Assembly (NCBI GenBank): GCA_965250205.1
Contig: CBDFNK010000008.1
Coordinates: 1-64,000 of the forward strand
DNA length: 64,000 nucleotides
Direction: 5' to 3'
Source: JAHZKN01 sp965250205
GTDB lineage: Bacteria; Pseudomonadota; Alphaproteobacteria; Rhizobiales; Hyphomicrobiaceae
The notes beneath the pieces are model-generated. The model was not told the DNA's origin. It saw nothing but the letters and a program-made list of their open reading frames with translations, and searched no databases. Position numbers and translations under genes: made by a program. This document shows, one piece after another, positions 20,032-28,905 of this stretch. Position 1 is the first letter of the stretch, and every line of letters starts with the position of its first letter.

Positions 20032-20637
20032 TTAAAGGTCTTCATCGACATAAACAGGTTCGGCTTCTTCAAAATTTGGTTTGCGGTTACTTTGCGCATT
20101 TTGAGGGCCTCCGCTTCTGCAAATTTCATCTTCAAGGTCTGCAATATCAATAAACTGATCGGCTTGCCGACGCAGTTCATCGGCAACCATGGCAGGCTGG
20201 GTTTGCAACGTGGAAATAACACTGACCCGTTTACCGTCCTGTTGCATTGCTTCCACGACATAACGGAAATCGCCATCACCAGAGAATAAAACGACATGAT
20301 CAAGCGATTTTCCAAGACGCATGGCGTCAACGGCTAACTCAATGTCCATGTTGCCTTTAACTTTACGTCGACCGCTTGCGTCCGTGAATTCCTTGGCTGG
20401 TTTGGTGACCATCGAATAGCCGTTGTAGTCGAGCCAATCGACAAGCGGGCGAATCGAGGAATATTCCTGATCTTCAATCACCGCCGTGTAGTAAGATGCT
20501 CTGATCAGTTGCGCGCGTTTTCGGAAGAACGTTAGCATCCGTTTGTAGTCAATATCAAAGCCGAGCGCTTTGGACGTTGCGTATAAATTTGCGCCATCAA
20601 TAAACAAAGCAACTCGTTCGGATTTATCGAAATACAT
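20032..20637 (-). CDS. NYN/LabA-like domain protein
   Basis: 201 residues of the PIN-like NYN fold: FIDGANLY near the start, KGNMDIELAVDAM in the middle and VLFSGDGDFRYVVE later, giving the acidic cluster expected of metal-dependent RNases. Function probably RNA processing or a related nuclease role; the LabA clade is poorly characterised. An upstream start (20772) is possible, but GAGGA lies 8 nt before the ATG at 20637 and family members start with MYFDKSERVALF-like sequence, so 20637 was chosen. Confidence 0.82.
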   Translation of the reverse strand: MYFDKSERVALFIDGANLYATSKALGFDIDYKRMLTFFRKRAQLIRASYYTAVIEDQEYSSIRPLVDWLDYNGYSMVTKPAKEFTDASGRRKVKGNMDIELAVDAMRLGKSLDHVVLFSGDGDFRYVVEAMQQDGKRVSVISTLQTQPAMVADELRRQADQFIDIADLEDEICRSGGPQNAQSNRKPNFEEAEPVYVDEDL

Positions 20638-21069
20638 TCGGTGTCCTCGGTTTGGAGTAGGCAATGATGTGCCTAAAATGGCAATTTCAAAGTTGTGCAA
20701 TGGACGAAAATGCGCAATCGAATAACACACATTGTGGCGATTGATGCTTGTGGCGATTGATGCGCAATTCAAGTTAATGCGACGTTTAGGTATAGGGCAG
20801 CTACAGGGATCTCTCTAAGTGATGGTCGAAATCCGTGTCAAAAGCAACCGATGATGGCGAACAATTCTTAGTTAATTAGGGCATAAATTGTCGCTATAAA
20901 GCATTGTGTCAGAAGTACGCATCGAGATATTGTCGTGGTATAATTGGCTAAACGCCGGGTCCATCTTGAAATTTCTTTGAATAATCTTTTCTATAACTAA
21001 GCACCCAGGCCTTACTTTCAGTGTAAGGAAATTTTTCATTTTAAACGTACGATTTGTTCTTGAAATCTG

Positions 21070-21242
21070 ACACGCAGATTGTCCAATTTTCCGCGTTCAA
21101 CTGGTCTCGGATACACCTTTGAGACAGCCAGACTCACCTGAGGATTTGACCCCAGTCAACTGCATTTCTTGCTTCAAAACAGTAAGTATGCCATTGAAGC
21201 AGCAGAAGTGGCGATCTGGGCTCCAGATTTCGCCCGTTTTTC
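21070..21242 (+). ncRNA. candidate small RNA or rpoZ leader ending in a terminator
   Basis: No protein gene lies on the plus strand between smpB and rpoZ, yet a clear intrinsic terminator sits at 21210-21242. Upstream of it several stems can be drawn by eye: CTGGTCTC...GAGACAGCCAG near 21101-21132, TTGAC/GTCAA near 21146-21159, and TGCTTCA/TGAAGCA near 21172-21202. This could be an independent small RNA or a leader attenuator for rpoZ-rsh, whose start codon is 126 bp downstream. The 5' end is a guess and no known RNA family was recognised. Confidence 0.35.
21210..21242 (+). terminator. intrinsic terminator upstream of rpoZ
   Basis: Stem GGCGA-TCTGG / CCAGA-(TT)-TCGCC with loop GCT, followed by CGTTTTTCTTT. 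The T tract is on the plus strand only. Confidence 0.7.
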
Positions 21243-21367
21243 TTTGCCGATAAGAGAATGGGGAAGAGGCGGTGGCTGAACTCCCAGTAGGGCCCTGCCC
21301 GCTCTAATCTTGGCATCAGAGCACCGTGGTTGCTTGATTGCGGTGGGTTTTAAAGGGGTTTTGCGAC

Positions 21368-21799
21368 ATGGCGCGTGTCACGGTTGAAGATTGTGTCGAT
21401 AAGGTTTCGAACCGATTTGAGCTTGTTTTGCTGGCCGCCCACCGCGCCCGTGCAATCGCCAATGGCGGTGCAATGACGATTGATCCCGATGGTGACAAGA
21501 ATCCTGTGATTGCTTTGCGTGAAGTGGCCGAACAAACCGTTGTGCCTGATGACATGCGTGAAGCGTTAATCCATTCGATCCAGAAAAACACCGAAGTTGA
21601 TGAGCCTGAAAACGAGGCGGCACCCTTATTGCCGAATGATCGCCGTGGCCCGATGCTTGGTCGCGACGAACAGTCCAGCGACAATCAAGTAGATGTCATG
21701 ACCGAAGAGCAGTTGCTGCGCGGTCTTGAAAGTCAGACACCAACTGAGCCGTCAGCTAACATCGGCGCAAGTGGGGCACCGCGTGATCGTAGCCGGTGA
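21368..21799 (+). CDS. rpoZ: RNA polymerase omega subunit
   Basis: 143 residues starting MARVTVEDCVDKV, with NRFELVLLAAHRAR, the omega signature. It assists RNA polymerase assembly and forms part of a ppGpp-binding site, which fits its position just ahead of rsh. The ATG at 21368 was chosen over an in-frame start at 21338 because omega proteins begin MARVTVED; AAAGGGG precedes it. The C-terminal tail after about residue 75 is acidic and variable, as in other alphaproteobacteria. Confidence 0.95.
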   Translation: MARVTVEDCVDKVSNRFELVLLAAHRARAIANGGAMTIDPDGDKNPVIALREVAEQTVVPDDMREALIHSIQKNTEVDEPENEAAPLLPNDRRGPMLGRDEQSSDNQVDVMTEEQLLRGLESQTPTEPSANIGASGAPRDRSR

Positions 21800-21893
21800 G
21801 CTTGCCGGAGTTATTTCCAATCTCTTACGTGATTTTTGATTTTCTGCGCGCTAGTCTATTCGCTCACCCAAGTGATGTGAGGTAGGCCCCGCA

Positions 21894-24137
21894 ATGATGC
21901 GGCAGTACGAACTTCTAGAACTCGTACAAAGCTACGATCCTGACGCTGATGAGGCGCTGCTCAATCGTGCCTACGTCTACGCCATGAAGGCGCACGTCAA
22001 TCAGAAGCGGGCGTCCGGTGATCCATATTTTCTACACCCGCTCGAAGTCGCGGGCATTCTGACCAAACTCAAGCTTGATGACGCGACCATTGCAACGGCG
22101 TTGCTGCATGACGTGATTGAGGATACAGACGCAACGCGTGCCGAAATTGATGAGCTTTTCGGACCCCGCATTGGCGCGCTGGTCGATGGCCTAACCAAAA
22201 TCAACCGACTTGATCTGGTCTCTCGGGAGGCGCAGCAGGCGGAAAATTTCCGCAAGTTGCTGGTGGCCATCTCAAGTGACATTCGTGTGCTATTGGTCAA
22301 GCTTGCCGACCGATTGCACAACATGCGCACCTTGGAGCACAAGAAGCCGGAAAGCCGAAAGCGCAATTCAGAGGAAACCCTGGAGATTTATGCACCGCTT
22401 GCTGGCCGTATGGGCATGCAGGCGATGCGCGAGGAGCTTGAATCGCACGCCTTTCGCTGGATCAATCCTGAAGGCTACAAGGCGGTGACTGACAAACTTG
22501 AAGACCTGTCGGAGCGCAACCAAGGCATTGTCGATGAGGTTACCGCTTCATTGAAAGAAAAACTCGCCGCTGAGGGGATAGAGGCCGATGTGTTTGGTCG
22601 CCTTAAGACGCCCTTTTCGATCTGGCGGAAGATGACCAATCGGCAAATTTCTCTTGAACAACTGTCGGATATTTTTGGTTTTCGTATTGTCGTATCCAAC
22701 ATCGAAGATTGCTATCGTGTCCTTGGTGTCGTGCATACCTCGTGGCGCACGGTGCCAGGCCGGTTCAAGGATTACATCTCGACGCCAAAGCAGAATAACT
22801 ATCAATCGATCCATACAACCGTGGTTGGCACCAAACATCAACGCGTTGAGCTGCAAATACGCACGCGCAAAATGCAAGACGTTGCTGAGTACGGCATTGC
22901 GGCGCACTCCTTGTACAAAGATGCGCCTGGGCCCGAACGCCCTGTGGTTAACGGCAGTGGGCAGTCACGTGATGTAAACCCTTACGTTGGTTTGCGGCGC
23001 ATGGTGGAAGCGTTGTTGGAAGGCTCAAACTCAGAAGAATTTCTTGAGCATACCAAGCTTGAACTTTTCCAAGACCAAGTGTTTTGTTTCACGCCCAAAG
23101 GCCGACTGATTGCACTACCACGTAGCGGCACACCACTTGATTTTGCCTATGCTGTGCATAGCGACATCGGCCGGCGCGCAACAGGGGCCATTGTCAACGG
23201 TCGTAAAGTGCCCATCGACACGCGGTTGCGCAACGGCGACGAAATTCAGATCCTAACGTCAAAAACCCATACGCCGCCCGCTGCTTGGGAAAATTTTGCA
23301 GTAACTGGTCGTGCCCGGTCTGCTATTCGCAAATCAGCGCGCGAACAACAGCGTCATGAATACCTTGAGCTTGGCAGGCGCTTGGTGCAGGCTGGAATGT
23401 CAAAGCTCTCCAAGACCTATGATGAAAGCATGTTGACGAAGGCGATTGGTGCACTGCCTCAAAAAACACCTGAAGATATTTTAGTTGCTGTTGGGCGCAA
23501 AGATCTTCGTGTGTCGAAGCTCATGAAGCTGCTCTTTTCTGAGTTCAGCCCTGACGATGCAGAAGACGCGACGCAAAATTACAAGCCGCAGGCGCGGTTT
23601 GGCCGCGCGCAGGGACAGAAGGGATGGTATAAGCTTGCCTCCGCAATTGGTCTGAAGTTTAGCACTCAAGATGCAGAGCCTGTCAGTCAGTCGAGTAGCA
23701 TTGCCATTCGTGGTCTCAAGGACAACGTACCTGTCAAATTTGCCGAAGGCGGAGCGGTGCCGGGGGATCGTATCGTTGGTGTGATGATGGACGGCGGAGG
23801 AATTCGAATTTTTCACATTCATTCACCTCGATTGTCTGAATTCGAGCATCAGGAATGGATTGATGTGACCTGGGACCTGGACCCTGAAAAACCTGAGCGT
23901 TTTCCCGCTGTTATCAACATCACAGCACCCAATAAGCCAGGTACGTTGGCCGAAGTCGCTGAGGTCATTGGCGGCGGTGGCGGCAATATAGACAGCATAA
24001 ATTTGACAAATCGCGGGATAGACTTCGCAGAAATGAAGATTGGACTTGAGGTGTGGGATTTGCCGCACCTGACTCATATTATAGCTGGCCTCAAAGAGAA
24101 GACAGTGGTCAGCGATGTTGAGCGCGTGTTTGAATAA
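21894..24137 (+). CDS. rsh: bifunctional (p)ppGpp synthetase/hydrolase (RSH)
   Basis: 747 residues, typical for the single RelA/SpoT homologue of alphaproteobacteria. Domains: HD hydrolase at about 20-190 (FLHPLEV with H48, ALLHDVIEDT with H72/D73), synthetase at about 230-350 (GRLKTPFSIWRKM, DIFGFRIVV), TGS at about 385-445 (FTPKGRLIALPRSGTPLDFA), and ACT at about 670-747 (ITAPNKPGTLAEVAEVI). It makes and degrades the stringent-response alarmone. Both active sites appear intact. It lies 94 bp after rpoZ, a conserved pair. MM start; either Met could be used. Confidence 0.95.
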   Translation: MMRQYELLELVQSYDPDADEALLNRAYVYAMKAHVNQKRASGDPYFLHPLEVAGILTKLKLDDATIATALLHDVIEDTDATRAEIDELFGPRIGALVDGLTKINRLDLVSREAQQAENFRKLLVAISSDIRVLLVKLADRLHNMRTLEHKKPESRKRNSEETLEIYAPLAGRMGMQAMREELESHAFRWINPEGYKAVTDKLEDLSERNQGIVDEVTASLKEKLAAEGIEADVFGRLKTPFSIWRKMTNRQISLEQLSDIFGFRIVVSNIEDCYRVLGVVHTSWRTVPGRFKDYISTPKQNNYQSIHTTVVGTKHQRVELQIRTRKMQDVAEYGIAAHSLYKDAPGPERPVVNGSGQSRDVNPYVGLRRMVEALLEGSNSEEFLEHTKLELFQDQVFCFTPKGRLIALPRSGTPLDFAYAVHSDIGRRATGAIVNGRKVPIDTRLRNGDEIQILTSKTHTPPAAWENFAVTGRARSAIRKSAREQQRHEYLELGRRLVQAGMSKLSKTYDESMLTKAIGALPQKTPEDILVAVGRKDLRVSKLMKLLFSEFSPDDAEDATQNYKPQARFGRAQGQKGWYKLASAIGLKFSTQDAEPVSQSSSIAIRGLKDNVPVKFAEGGAVPGDRIVGVMMDGGGIRIFHIHSPRLSEFEHQEWIDVTWDLDPEKPERFPAVINITAPNKPGTLAEVAEVIGGGGGNIDSINLTNRGIDFAEMKIGLEVWDLPHLTHIIAGLKEKTVVSDVERVFE

Positions 24138-24194
24138 GGGTTTGCGGGGCAAGATCAGCGGTGAGGTTTTGCGCTGATGGTGAAGGGAAAGAGA

Positions 24195-24782
24195 ATGCTT
24201 TTTAGGCGGCGCACACCGCTGACATTTACTGAGCATGCACGTTTGTGGCTTTGGCCTAAGCGTAGCTGGTCTCGTTCCCTGCGCTATTTCCTGCATCGCC
24301 TAGAACGCTTGCAAGCCAGTCCCCATCAAGTGGCTTTGGGATGCGCTGCCGGCGTATTTGTTTCGATTACTCCACTGCTCGGCACGCAGATGATATTGGC
24401 AGTGCTGCTTGCGTTTGCCATACGCGCAAATATACCCGCGGCTTTGATCGGCACGTTCTTTGGAAACCCTCTGAGTTGGCCTTTGATCTGGGGTGGCACC
24501 TATCTCGCGGGTTGCTACATGCTTGGTGTTGAAAATGTAATGACGCTCTCAGGGCTCGAGTATTATTTGAAGCGTTTTGTCGAAGCGCTAGCAACCTGGT
24601 CACCGGATGTTATTGATCACGCCATCGTTCTGGTCTGGCCGGTTTTAAAACCAATGCTGGCGGGCTCGTTACCCCTTGGCCTAATCGTTGCCACTGTCAT
24701 TTACTATACGTTGCGCCCGGTGATCGCTGCCTATCAGCGTGCCCGCGTGACAGCACACCTTTCCGTGCCATCGCCAATTTGA
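24195..24782 (+). CDS. DUF2062 membrane protein
   Basis: 195 residues from this start. DUF2062 features: the ASPHQVALGCAAGVFVSITP segment, a long hydrophobic span (about 45-100 including LLGTQMILAVLLAFAIRANI), GNPLSWPLIW, and a further membrane span near the C-terminus. Two to three helices are likely. Function unknown. The conserved position between rsh and pdxJ is typical of Hyphomicrobiales. The ATG at 24195 has AAGGGA 6 nt upstream; an earlier in-frame start at 24177 is less well placed. Confidence 0.85.
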   Translation: MLFRRRTPLTFTEHARLWLWPKRSWSRSLRYFLHRLERLQASPHQVALGCAAGVFVSITPLLGTQMILAVLLAFAIRANIPAALIGTFFGNPLSWPLIWGGTYLAGCYMLGVENVMTLSGLEYYLKRFVEALATWSPDVIDHAIVLVWPVLKPMLAGSLPLGLIVATVIYYTLRPVIAAYQRARVTAHLSVPSPI

Positions 24783-24856
24783 TAGGGTTTGGCCAAGAAT
24801 TTGTGCTGGCGATCGGCTGCTACAAGTTCCCACCTAAAGTTTGAGAGTTTCGAGCC

Positions 24857-25630
24857 ATGCCCTCCCTCCCGCGCCTAGGCGTTAATATTGATCATGTCGC
24901 TACCATCCGGAATGCGCGCGGTGGCCTGCATCCTGACCCTGTGCGTGCTGCACACCAGGCCGTTGAGGCTGGTGCAGATGGCATAACTGCTCATTTGCGC
25001 GAAGACCGTCGCCATATCTCTGACCTTGATATTGCACGTCTCAAGTCAGAGGTGACACGTCCTTTAAATCTAGAGATGGCGCCAACGGACGAGATGTTTG
25101 AGATCGCATTGCGCCATGTTCCTAACGCGTGTTGCCTCGTTCCGGAGCGGCGCGAAGAGCGCACGACAGAAGGTGGCCTTGATGTCGCTGGCGCACGCGT
25201 GGATCTAAAAGACTACATTGCGCGCCTTAAAGGTGCTGGCATTCGCGTTTCGTTATTCATTGAGCCTGACTCAGATGCAGTTGAAACGTCAGCAGTGCTT
25301 GGCGCAGACATTGTGGAGCTTCACACAGGGGCTTATTGTGAAGCGGCCTTGAAGGATGATGGAGAAGAGTTTGGGCAAGAGTTTCATCGGATCGCGTCTG
25401 CGGCCAAGTTGGCAGAAGCCGTGGATTTGGAAGTTCATGCCGGACATGGCCTGACCTACAATACAGTTGGGCGGATTGCAGCACTGCCAGAAATCACTGA
25501 ACTCAACATCGGTCACTTTCTCATAGGCGAGGCGCTATTCGTCGGGCTGAATGGGTCCATCACACGCATGCGCAATCTTATTGAAGAGGCCCGTTTGGAA
25601 GCCTGCCGAGGCAAACGTCAGGTCTCTTGA
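24857..25630 (+). CDS. pdxJ: pyridoxine 5'-phosphate synthase
   Basis: 257 residues of the PdxJ TIM barrel: RLGVNIDHVATIRNARGG, GADGITAHLREDRRHI, CLVPERREERTTEGG and VHAGHGLTYNTV. Condenses 3-amino-2-oxopropyl phosphate with deoxyxylulose phosphate in vitamin B6 synthesis. In related genomes acpS, lepB, rnc and era usually follow; here the insertion-sequence cluster begins 36 bp after the stop and those genes are absent. Confidence 0.95.
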   Translation: MPSLPRLGVNIDHVATIRNARGGLHPDPVRAAHQAVEAGADGITAHLREDRRHISDLDIARLKSEVTRPLNLEMAPTDEMFEIALRHVPNACCLVPERREERTTEGGLDVAGARVDLKDYIARLKGAGIRVSLFIEPDSDAVETSAVLGADIVELHTGAYCEAALKDDGEEFGQEFHRIASAAKLAEAVDLEVHAGHGLTYNTVGRIAALPEITELNIGHFLIGEALFVGLNGSITRMRNLIEEARLEACRGKRQVS

Positions 25631-25666
25631 TTGTCGAAATGGGTCGCGAGGTCCATTGCATCCCAA

Positions 25667-25837
25667 CTAGGTCACAGGCTCATTAAATCGCATCCAGATG
25701 CGCAGAGCGGCAAGCTTTACTGACGCGAGATAGTTGGCATCGTGTCTGTCAAAGCGCGTTGCAACCCCGCGTGACTTTTGCGGCAACAGCGGCTCGATCA
25801 CACGCCACTCCGCGTCAGACAGGTCATAGCGTGCCAT
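25667..25837 (-). pseudogene. IS5-family transposase, internal deletion, N-C fusion of 56 residues
   Basis: Reads MARYDLSDAEWRVIEPLLP (typical IS5/IS427-group N-terminus), then after a short join TRFDRHDANYLASVKLAA and RIWMRFNEPVT (typical C-terminus), ending at TAG inside the terminal repeat. The whole DDE catalytic core is missing, yet the fusion has kept one open frame. An RBS-like AACCGAGGAGG lies upstream. Confidence 0.75.
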
Positions 25838-25912
25838 TCCAACCTCCTCGGTTGGAGGTTTGAATCACTGTTCGCGCAAAAAGGGAATCCCGTTTATGAG
25901 TCTGTGACCTAG
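25667..25912 (-). mobile_element. internally deleted IS5-family element (246 bp)
   Basis: Imperfect terminal inverted repeats of about 20 bp: CTAGGTCACAGGCTCATTAA at the left and, in reverse complement, CTAGGTCACAGACTCATAAA at the right. CTAG occurs at both ends and may be target duplication. The interior holds only fused N- and C-terminal pieces of a transposase, so it is non-autonomous. It directly abuts the IS630 remnant. Confidence 0.8.
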
Positions 25913-26337
25913 TGCGCTCGCGCATTATTTGGACTCATCGGACACCCAAGTCCGCTCGAATATGATTCACCTGTTTTAGGAGGTGGATCATGGCCAAACC
26001 TTATTCTGAAGACCTTCATAAACGTGTGATTGATCGCATTGAACGCGGGGAGTCGTGCCGGGCAGCGGCAAGCAAACTTGATGTCAGCGCCAGCTTTTCG
26101 ATCAAGCTCATGGCGCGGCACACTCAGACGGGCTAATTGAACCATCGCGGATGGTCCGGCCGCCTGGAACTGGCAAACTGGCCGCGTATCGAGACTTTCT
26201 GATCAAACAAGTCGAAGCAAAACCCGACATCACAATGCCGGAACTGGCCGCCAAATTGTTGGCTGTCCATGGTGTGAAAGCTGAAGCGGCAAGGCTGTTT
26301 CGTTTTTTATGTCGCGCTGGTTTTAGTTATAAAAAAA

Positions 26338-27009
26338 GGGGCTGAAGTAGCTAAGGGTTAGTGGTTTGCGTGTTTATGCCAATGTTTTAGCTGGGTTAGC
26401 AGCTGTTTATGGTTGCCTCCATTGAAGCGCCATTCGCACGCCTTCAAAAACCAGTAAAAGTTGTCCTGCTTGATGCCGTTAAATTTGCGCATATGCCGCT
26501 TGGCCTGGTTCCAAAAGTTCTCAATCCCATTGATGTGATTTTGCCTATCGGCGAACAGCTCCGAATGATTGATCCGCATGTGATGAAAGGCGGATACATC
26601 AAGCACATTGTAGGCCTTAAACGTGTCCGTGTAGACAATGCTGTCCGGCCTGACATTTTCCGCAATGATGGGCAGCAGTGTCTCTGTTTTAGCGTTCGGA
26701 ATGATCGCCGTATAAACCTTGCCACCACGCTTTCCTTTTCGTCTGCCGCCGAAATAACTTTCATCAGCCTCAATCTCACCGGACAATTCATAGCTCGGTA
26801 GTTTGCTGGCAATCAACTGGCGCAGGCGCATGTAAAAACGAATGGCCGTGTTGGCTTGGACCCCGACCAACTCCGCCACAGCGCGCGCCGTGGTGCCGGC
26901 AACGAAATGCTCAATCAACCGGCTTTGCTGGCGCGCTGTCAGCCTGCTTTTGCGTGCATACATGATAGCTTTTTTAGACCCCATATCAGGTCTTAGCTAC
27001 GTCAGCCCC
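26338..27009 (-). mobile_element. IS1595-family insertion sequence, complete (672 bp)
   Basis: Terminal inverted repeats GGGGCTGAAGTAGCTAAG and GGGGCTGACGTAGCTAAG (one mismatch in 18) bound the element. The 8-bp sequence TAAAAAAA directly flanks both ends (26330-26337 and 27010-27017), a perfect target duplication of the length expected for IS1595. It carries one intact transposase gene. Confidence 0.93.
26358..26984 (-). CDS. IS1595-family transposase (ISXO2/IS1016-like)
   Basis: 208 residues, intact. An N-terminal helix-turn-helix-like region (about 10-60) is followed by the ISXO2-like DDE domain: EADESYFGGRRKGKRG, SIVYTDTFKAYN, NHINGIENFWNQAKRHM, and FNGIKQDNFYWFLKACEWRFN near the end. 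Opposite in orientation to the IS630 gene it interrupts. Perfect target duplication and intact frame suggest a recent, possibly still mobile insertion. Confidence 0.92.
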   Translation of the reverse strand: MGSKKAIMYARKSRLTARQQSRLIEHFVAGTTARAVAELVGVQANTAIRFYMRLRQLIASKLPSYELSGEIEADESYFGGRRKGKRGGKVYTAIIPNAKTETLLPIIAENVRPDSIVYTDTFKAYNVLDVSAFHHMRINHSELFADRQNHINGIENFWNQAKRHMRKFNGIKQDNFYWFLKACEWRFNGGNHKQLLTQLKHWHKHANH

Positions 27010-27641
27010 TAAAAAAAACGCTGATCGCATCAGAACGCCAACGCAGCGACGTCTCAAGAAAACGGCGTGGTTGGATTAACGCGCGCCAACCGATCATGCG
27101 CCAGATGGCGCACCGGCTGGTGTTCATTGACGAAACCTCGACCAACACAACGTTTACCCGGCTGCAAGGGCGTGCGCTGAAAGGTGAGCGGCTGCCGGGT
27201 GCGGTACCGCACGGGGGTTTGGACCAACCAGACGTTCATTGCCGGGCTCAGAAGTTCTGGTTTGACGGCACCGTGGATTATTCCCGGCGCAATGGATCGC
27301 GACGCTTTCGATATTTATATCGAAACACAGCTCGCACCAACGCTGTCGCCCGGCGATGTCGTCATTCTCGATAATCTCAAGGTGCACGACTCTGCCAACG
27401 CCAAAGCCGCACTTGCCAAACGCGGTGCCTGGTTCTTGTTCCTGCCGGCCTATTCACCCGACCTCAACCCCATCGAAATGGCGTTTACTAAACTCAAAGC
27501 TATCTTGAAGAAAAGCAGCAGCGCGAACATAGCAGGACCTTTGGCATGCCGCCGGCGACATCTGCAAATTGTTCCCCCCGCGAGAATGCTGGAACTTCTT
27601 TAAACACGCAGGCTATGTGCATAACTAAAAGGCGCGATGCT

Positions 27642-27761
27642 TTAGTCCAACCTGTGAAAAGTTGAAACGCGAATTTGAGCAGATACGTTGATCGCCAACC
27701 ATGGGATAGAGCATTGAGTAAATAGCTTCGCTGTGTACAAGAAAAGGTTCGAACGACTAAG
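27642..27761 (+). repeat. dispersed palindromic repeat (MITE-like), copy 1
   Basis: Matches copy 4 along its length (TGAGCAGATA, GTTGATCGCC, ATGGGATAGAG, AGCTTCGCTG, AGAAAAGG). Abuts the right end of the IS630 remnant. The terminal CTAAG supplies the hemB stop codon (TAG, complement of 27757-27759). The most diverged of the four copies. Confidence 0.75.
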
Positions 27762-28755
27762 CCTTAGGCCGCTCTGCCAACATCTTCGCAACCTTGGGGG
27801 CGTAGTAGGTGAAGATTGCGGCCGCACCTGCGCGCTTAAAGGCCAGCAAACTTTCCATCATGGCGGCGTCGCCATCAATCCAGCCCTTTGCGCGAGCCGC
27901 TTCAATCATCGCGTATTCGCCAGAGACTTGGTAAGCAAGTGTTGGCACATCAAAGTTGGATGCAACCAATTGGACAATATCAAGATATGCACCACCCGGT
28001 TTGACCATCACCATGTCGGCACCTTCCTCGATATCAAGGGCGACTTCGCGCAAGGCTTCATGCGCATTGGCGGGGTCCATCTGGTAGCTGCGTTTGTCAC
28101 CTTTTAAAACATCGCCTGAGCCGACTGCATCGCGGAATGGCCCGTAAAAAGCTGAGGCATACTTTGCTGCATACGACAGGATTTGCGTGTTGCTGTGCCC
28201 GCTATCCTCCAAGGCTTGGCGGATGGCGCCAACGCGGCCGTCCATCATGTCGGAGGGGGCGAGGATGTCGGCACCGGCTTCAGCTTGCAGTACCGCCTGT
28301 TGGGCCAGTATGTCGACGGTGGCATCGTTATCTATGTCGCCGTTGCGGATAAGTCCGTCGTGACCATGATTGGTGTAGGGGTCGAGCGCCACATCTAAGA
28401 TGATACCGACGTTGAGCTTAGCCGCTTTCACCGCTCGCGTGGCCCGACAAACGAGGTTGTTTTTATTGAGCCCTTCACGACCATCTTCGCGGCGCAGTGC
28501 TCGGTCTGTGTAGGGAAACAAAGCGATAGCAGGAATGCCGAGTTGTTCCGCCTGACGTGCGGTGTCGACGATAAGGTCAATCGACAGCCGCGCGACACCG
28601 GGTAATGAACTGATCGGTTGGCGCACGTTTTCACCGGCGACCACGAACAACGGCCAGACAAGATCACTTGTGGTCAGTTTGGTTTCACTGACAAGACGGC
28701 GCGACCAATCAGCTTGGCGCGTGCGGCGCAGTCTGGTTTCTGGAAAAGCTGGCAA
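27757..28755 (-). CDS. hemB: delta-aminolevulinic acid dehydratase (porphobilinogen synthase)
   Basis: 332 residues. Condenses two 5-aminolevulinate molecules to porphobilinogen in heme synthesis. Active-site lysines K198 (SYAAKYASAFYGPF) and K252 (MVMVKPGG). The metal site reads LDVALDPYTNHGHDG: Asp121, Ala123 and Asp125 replace the cysteines of zinc enzymes, which is the Mg-type site known from Bradyrhizobium and relatives. Its partner hemA lies 6 kb away. The stop codon lies within a dispersed repeat. Confidence 0.96.
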   Translation of the reverse strand: MPAFPETRLRRTRQADWSRRLVSETKLTTSDLVWPLFVVAGENVRQPISSLPGVARLSIDLIVDTARQAEQLGIPAIALFPYTDRALRREDGREGLNKNNLVCRATRAVKAAKLNVGIILDVALDPYTNHGHDGLIRNGDIDNDATVDILAQQAVLQAEAGADILAPSDMMDGRVGAIRQALEDSGHSNTQILSYAAKYASAFYGPFRDAVGSGDVLKGDKRSYQMDPANAHEALREVALDIEEGADMVMVKPGGAYLDIVQLVASNFDVPTLAYQVSGEYAMIEAARAKGWIDGDAAMMESLLAFKRAGAAAIFTYYAPKVAKMLAERPKA

Positions 28756-28905
28756 AGGGTTGGTGACTTTCGTGGGGTATGGGGTTGTAAGGCGTCTCTG
28801 GTATATAAATCGCAGACCAGCCTGGCACCAGGGTTGAGGAGTGGAGAGCCTATCGACATGGTTAGCGCGGCATTCAAATCGCCCGTGGTTGGAGCCTAGG
28901 CCCTA

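Larger units (their letters stand above)
25990..27628 (+). pseudogene. IS630-family transposase, frameshifted and interrupted
   Basis: Pieces in order: MAKPYSEDLHKRVIDRI helix-turn-helix start (25990-26130, ends at a frameshift stop), RPPGTGKLAAYRDFLIKQ (26151-26337), interruption by the IS1595 element, then RLVFIDETSTNT, VVILDNLKVH and SPDLNPIEMAFTKLK (27069-27540). After another frameshift it ends ECWNFFKHAGYVHN with TAA at 27626-27628. The DDE/D triad motifs (FIDET, ILDN, NPIE) are all still visible. At least three frame breaks besides the insertion make it non-functional. Removing the IS1595 element and one target copy leaves eight A residues where seven would keep frame. Confidence 0.88.
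25911..27645 (+). mobile_element. decayed IS630-family element
   Basis: Contains the broken IS630 transposase and the nested IS1595 element. The right terminus, read inward, is CTAAAGCATCGCGCCTTTT (27645-27627). The left end, TAGTGCGCTCGCGCATTA from about 25911, is a weak match to it. IS630 elements target TA. Left boundary uncertain. Confidence 0.6.

Noticed and set aside
21000..21320. 6S RNA or tmRNA in the rpoZ upstream region
   Set aside because: No tmRNA tag or acceptor sequence, and the stems do not form the long closed hairpin with central bubble expected of 6S RNA. Kept only as an unnamed candidate RNA.
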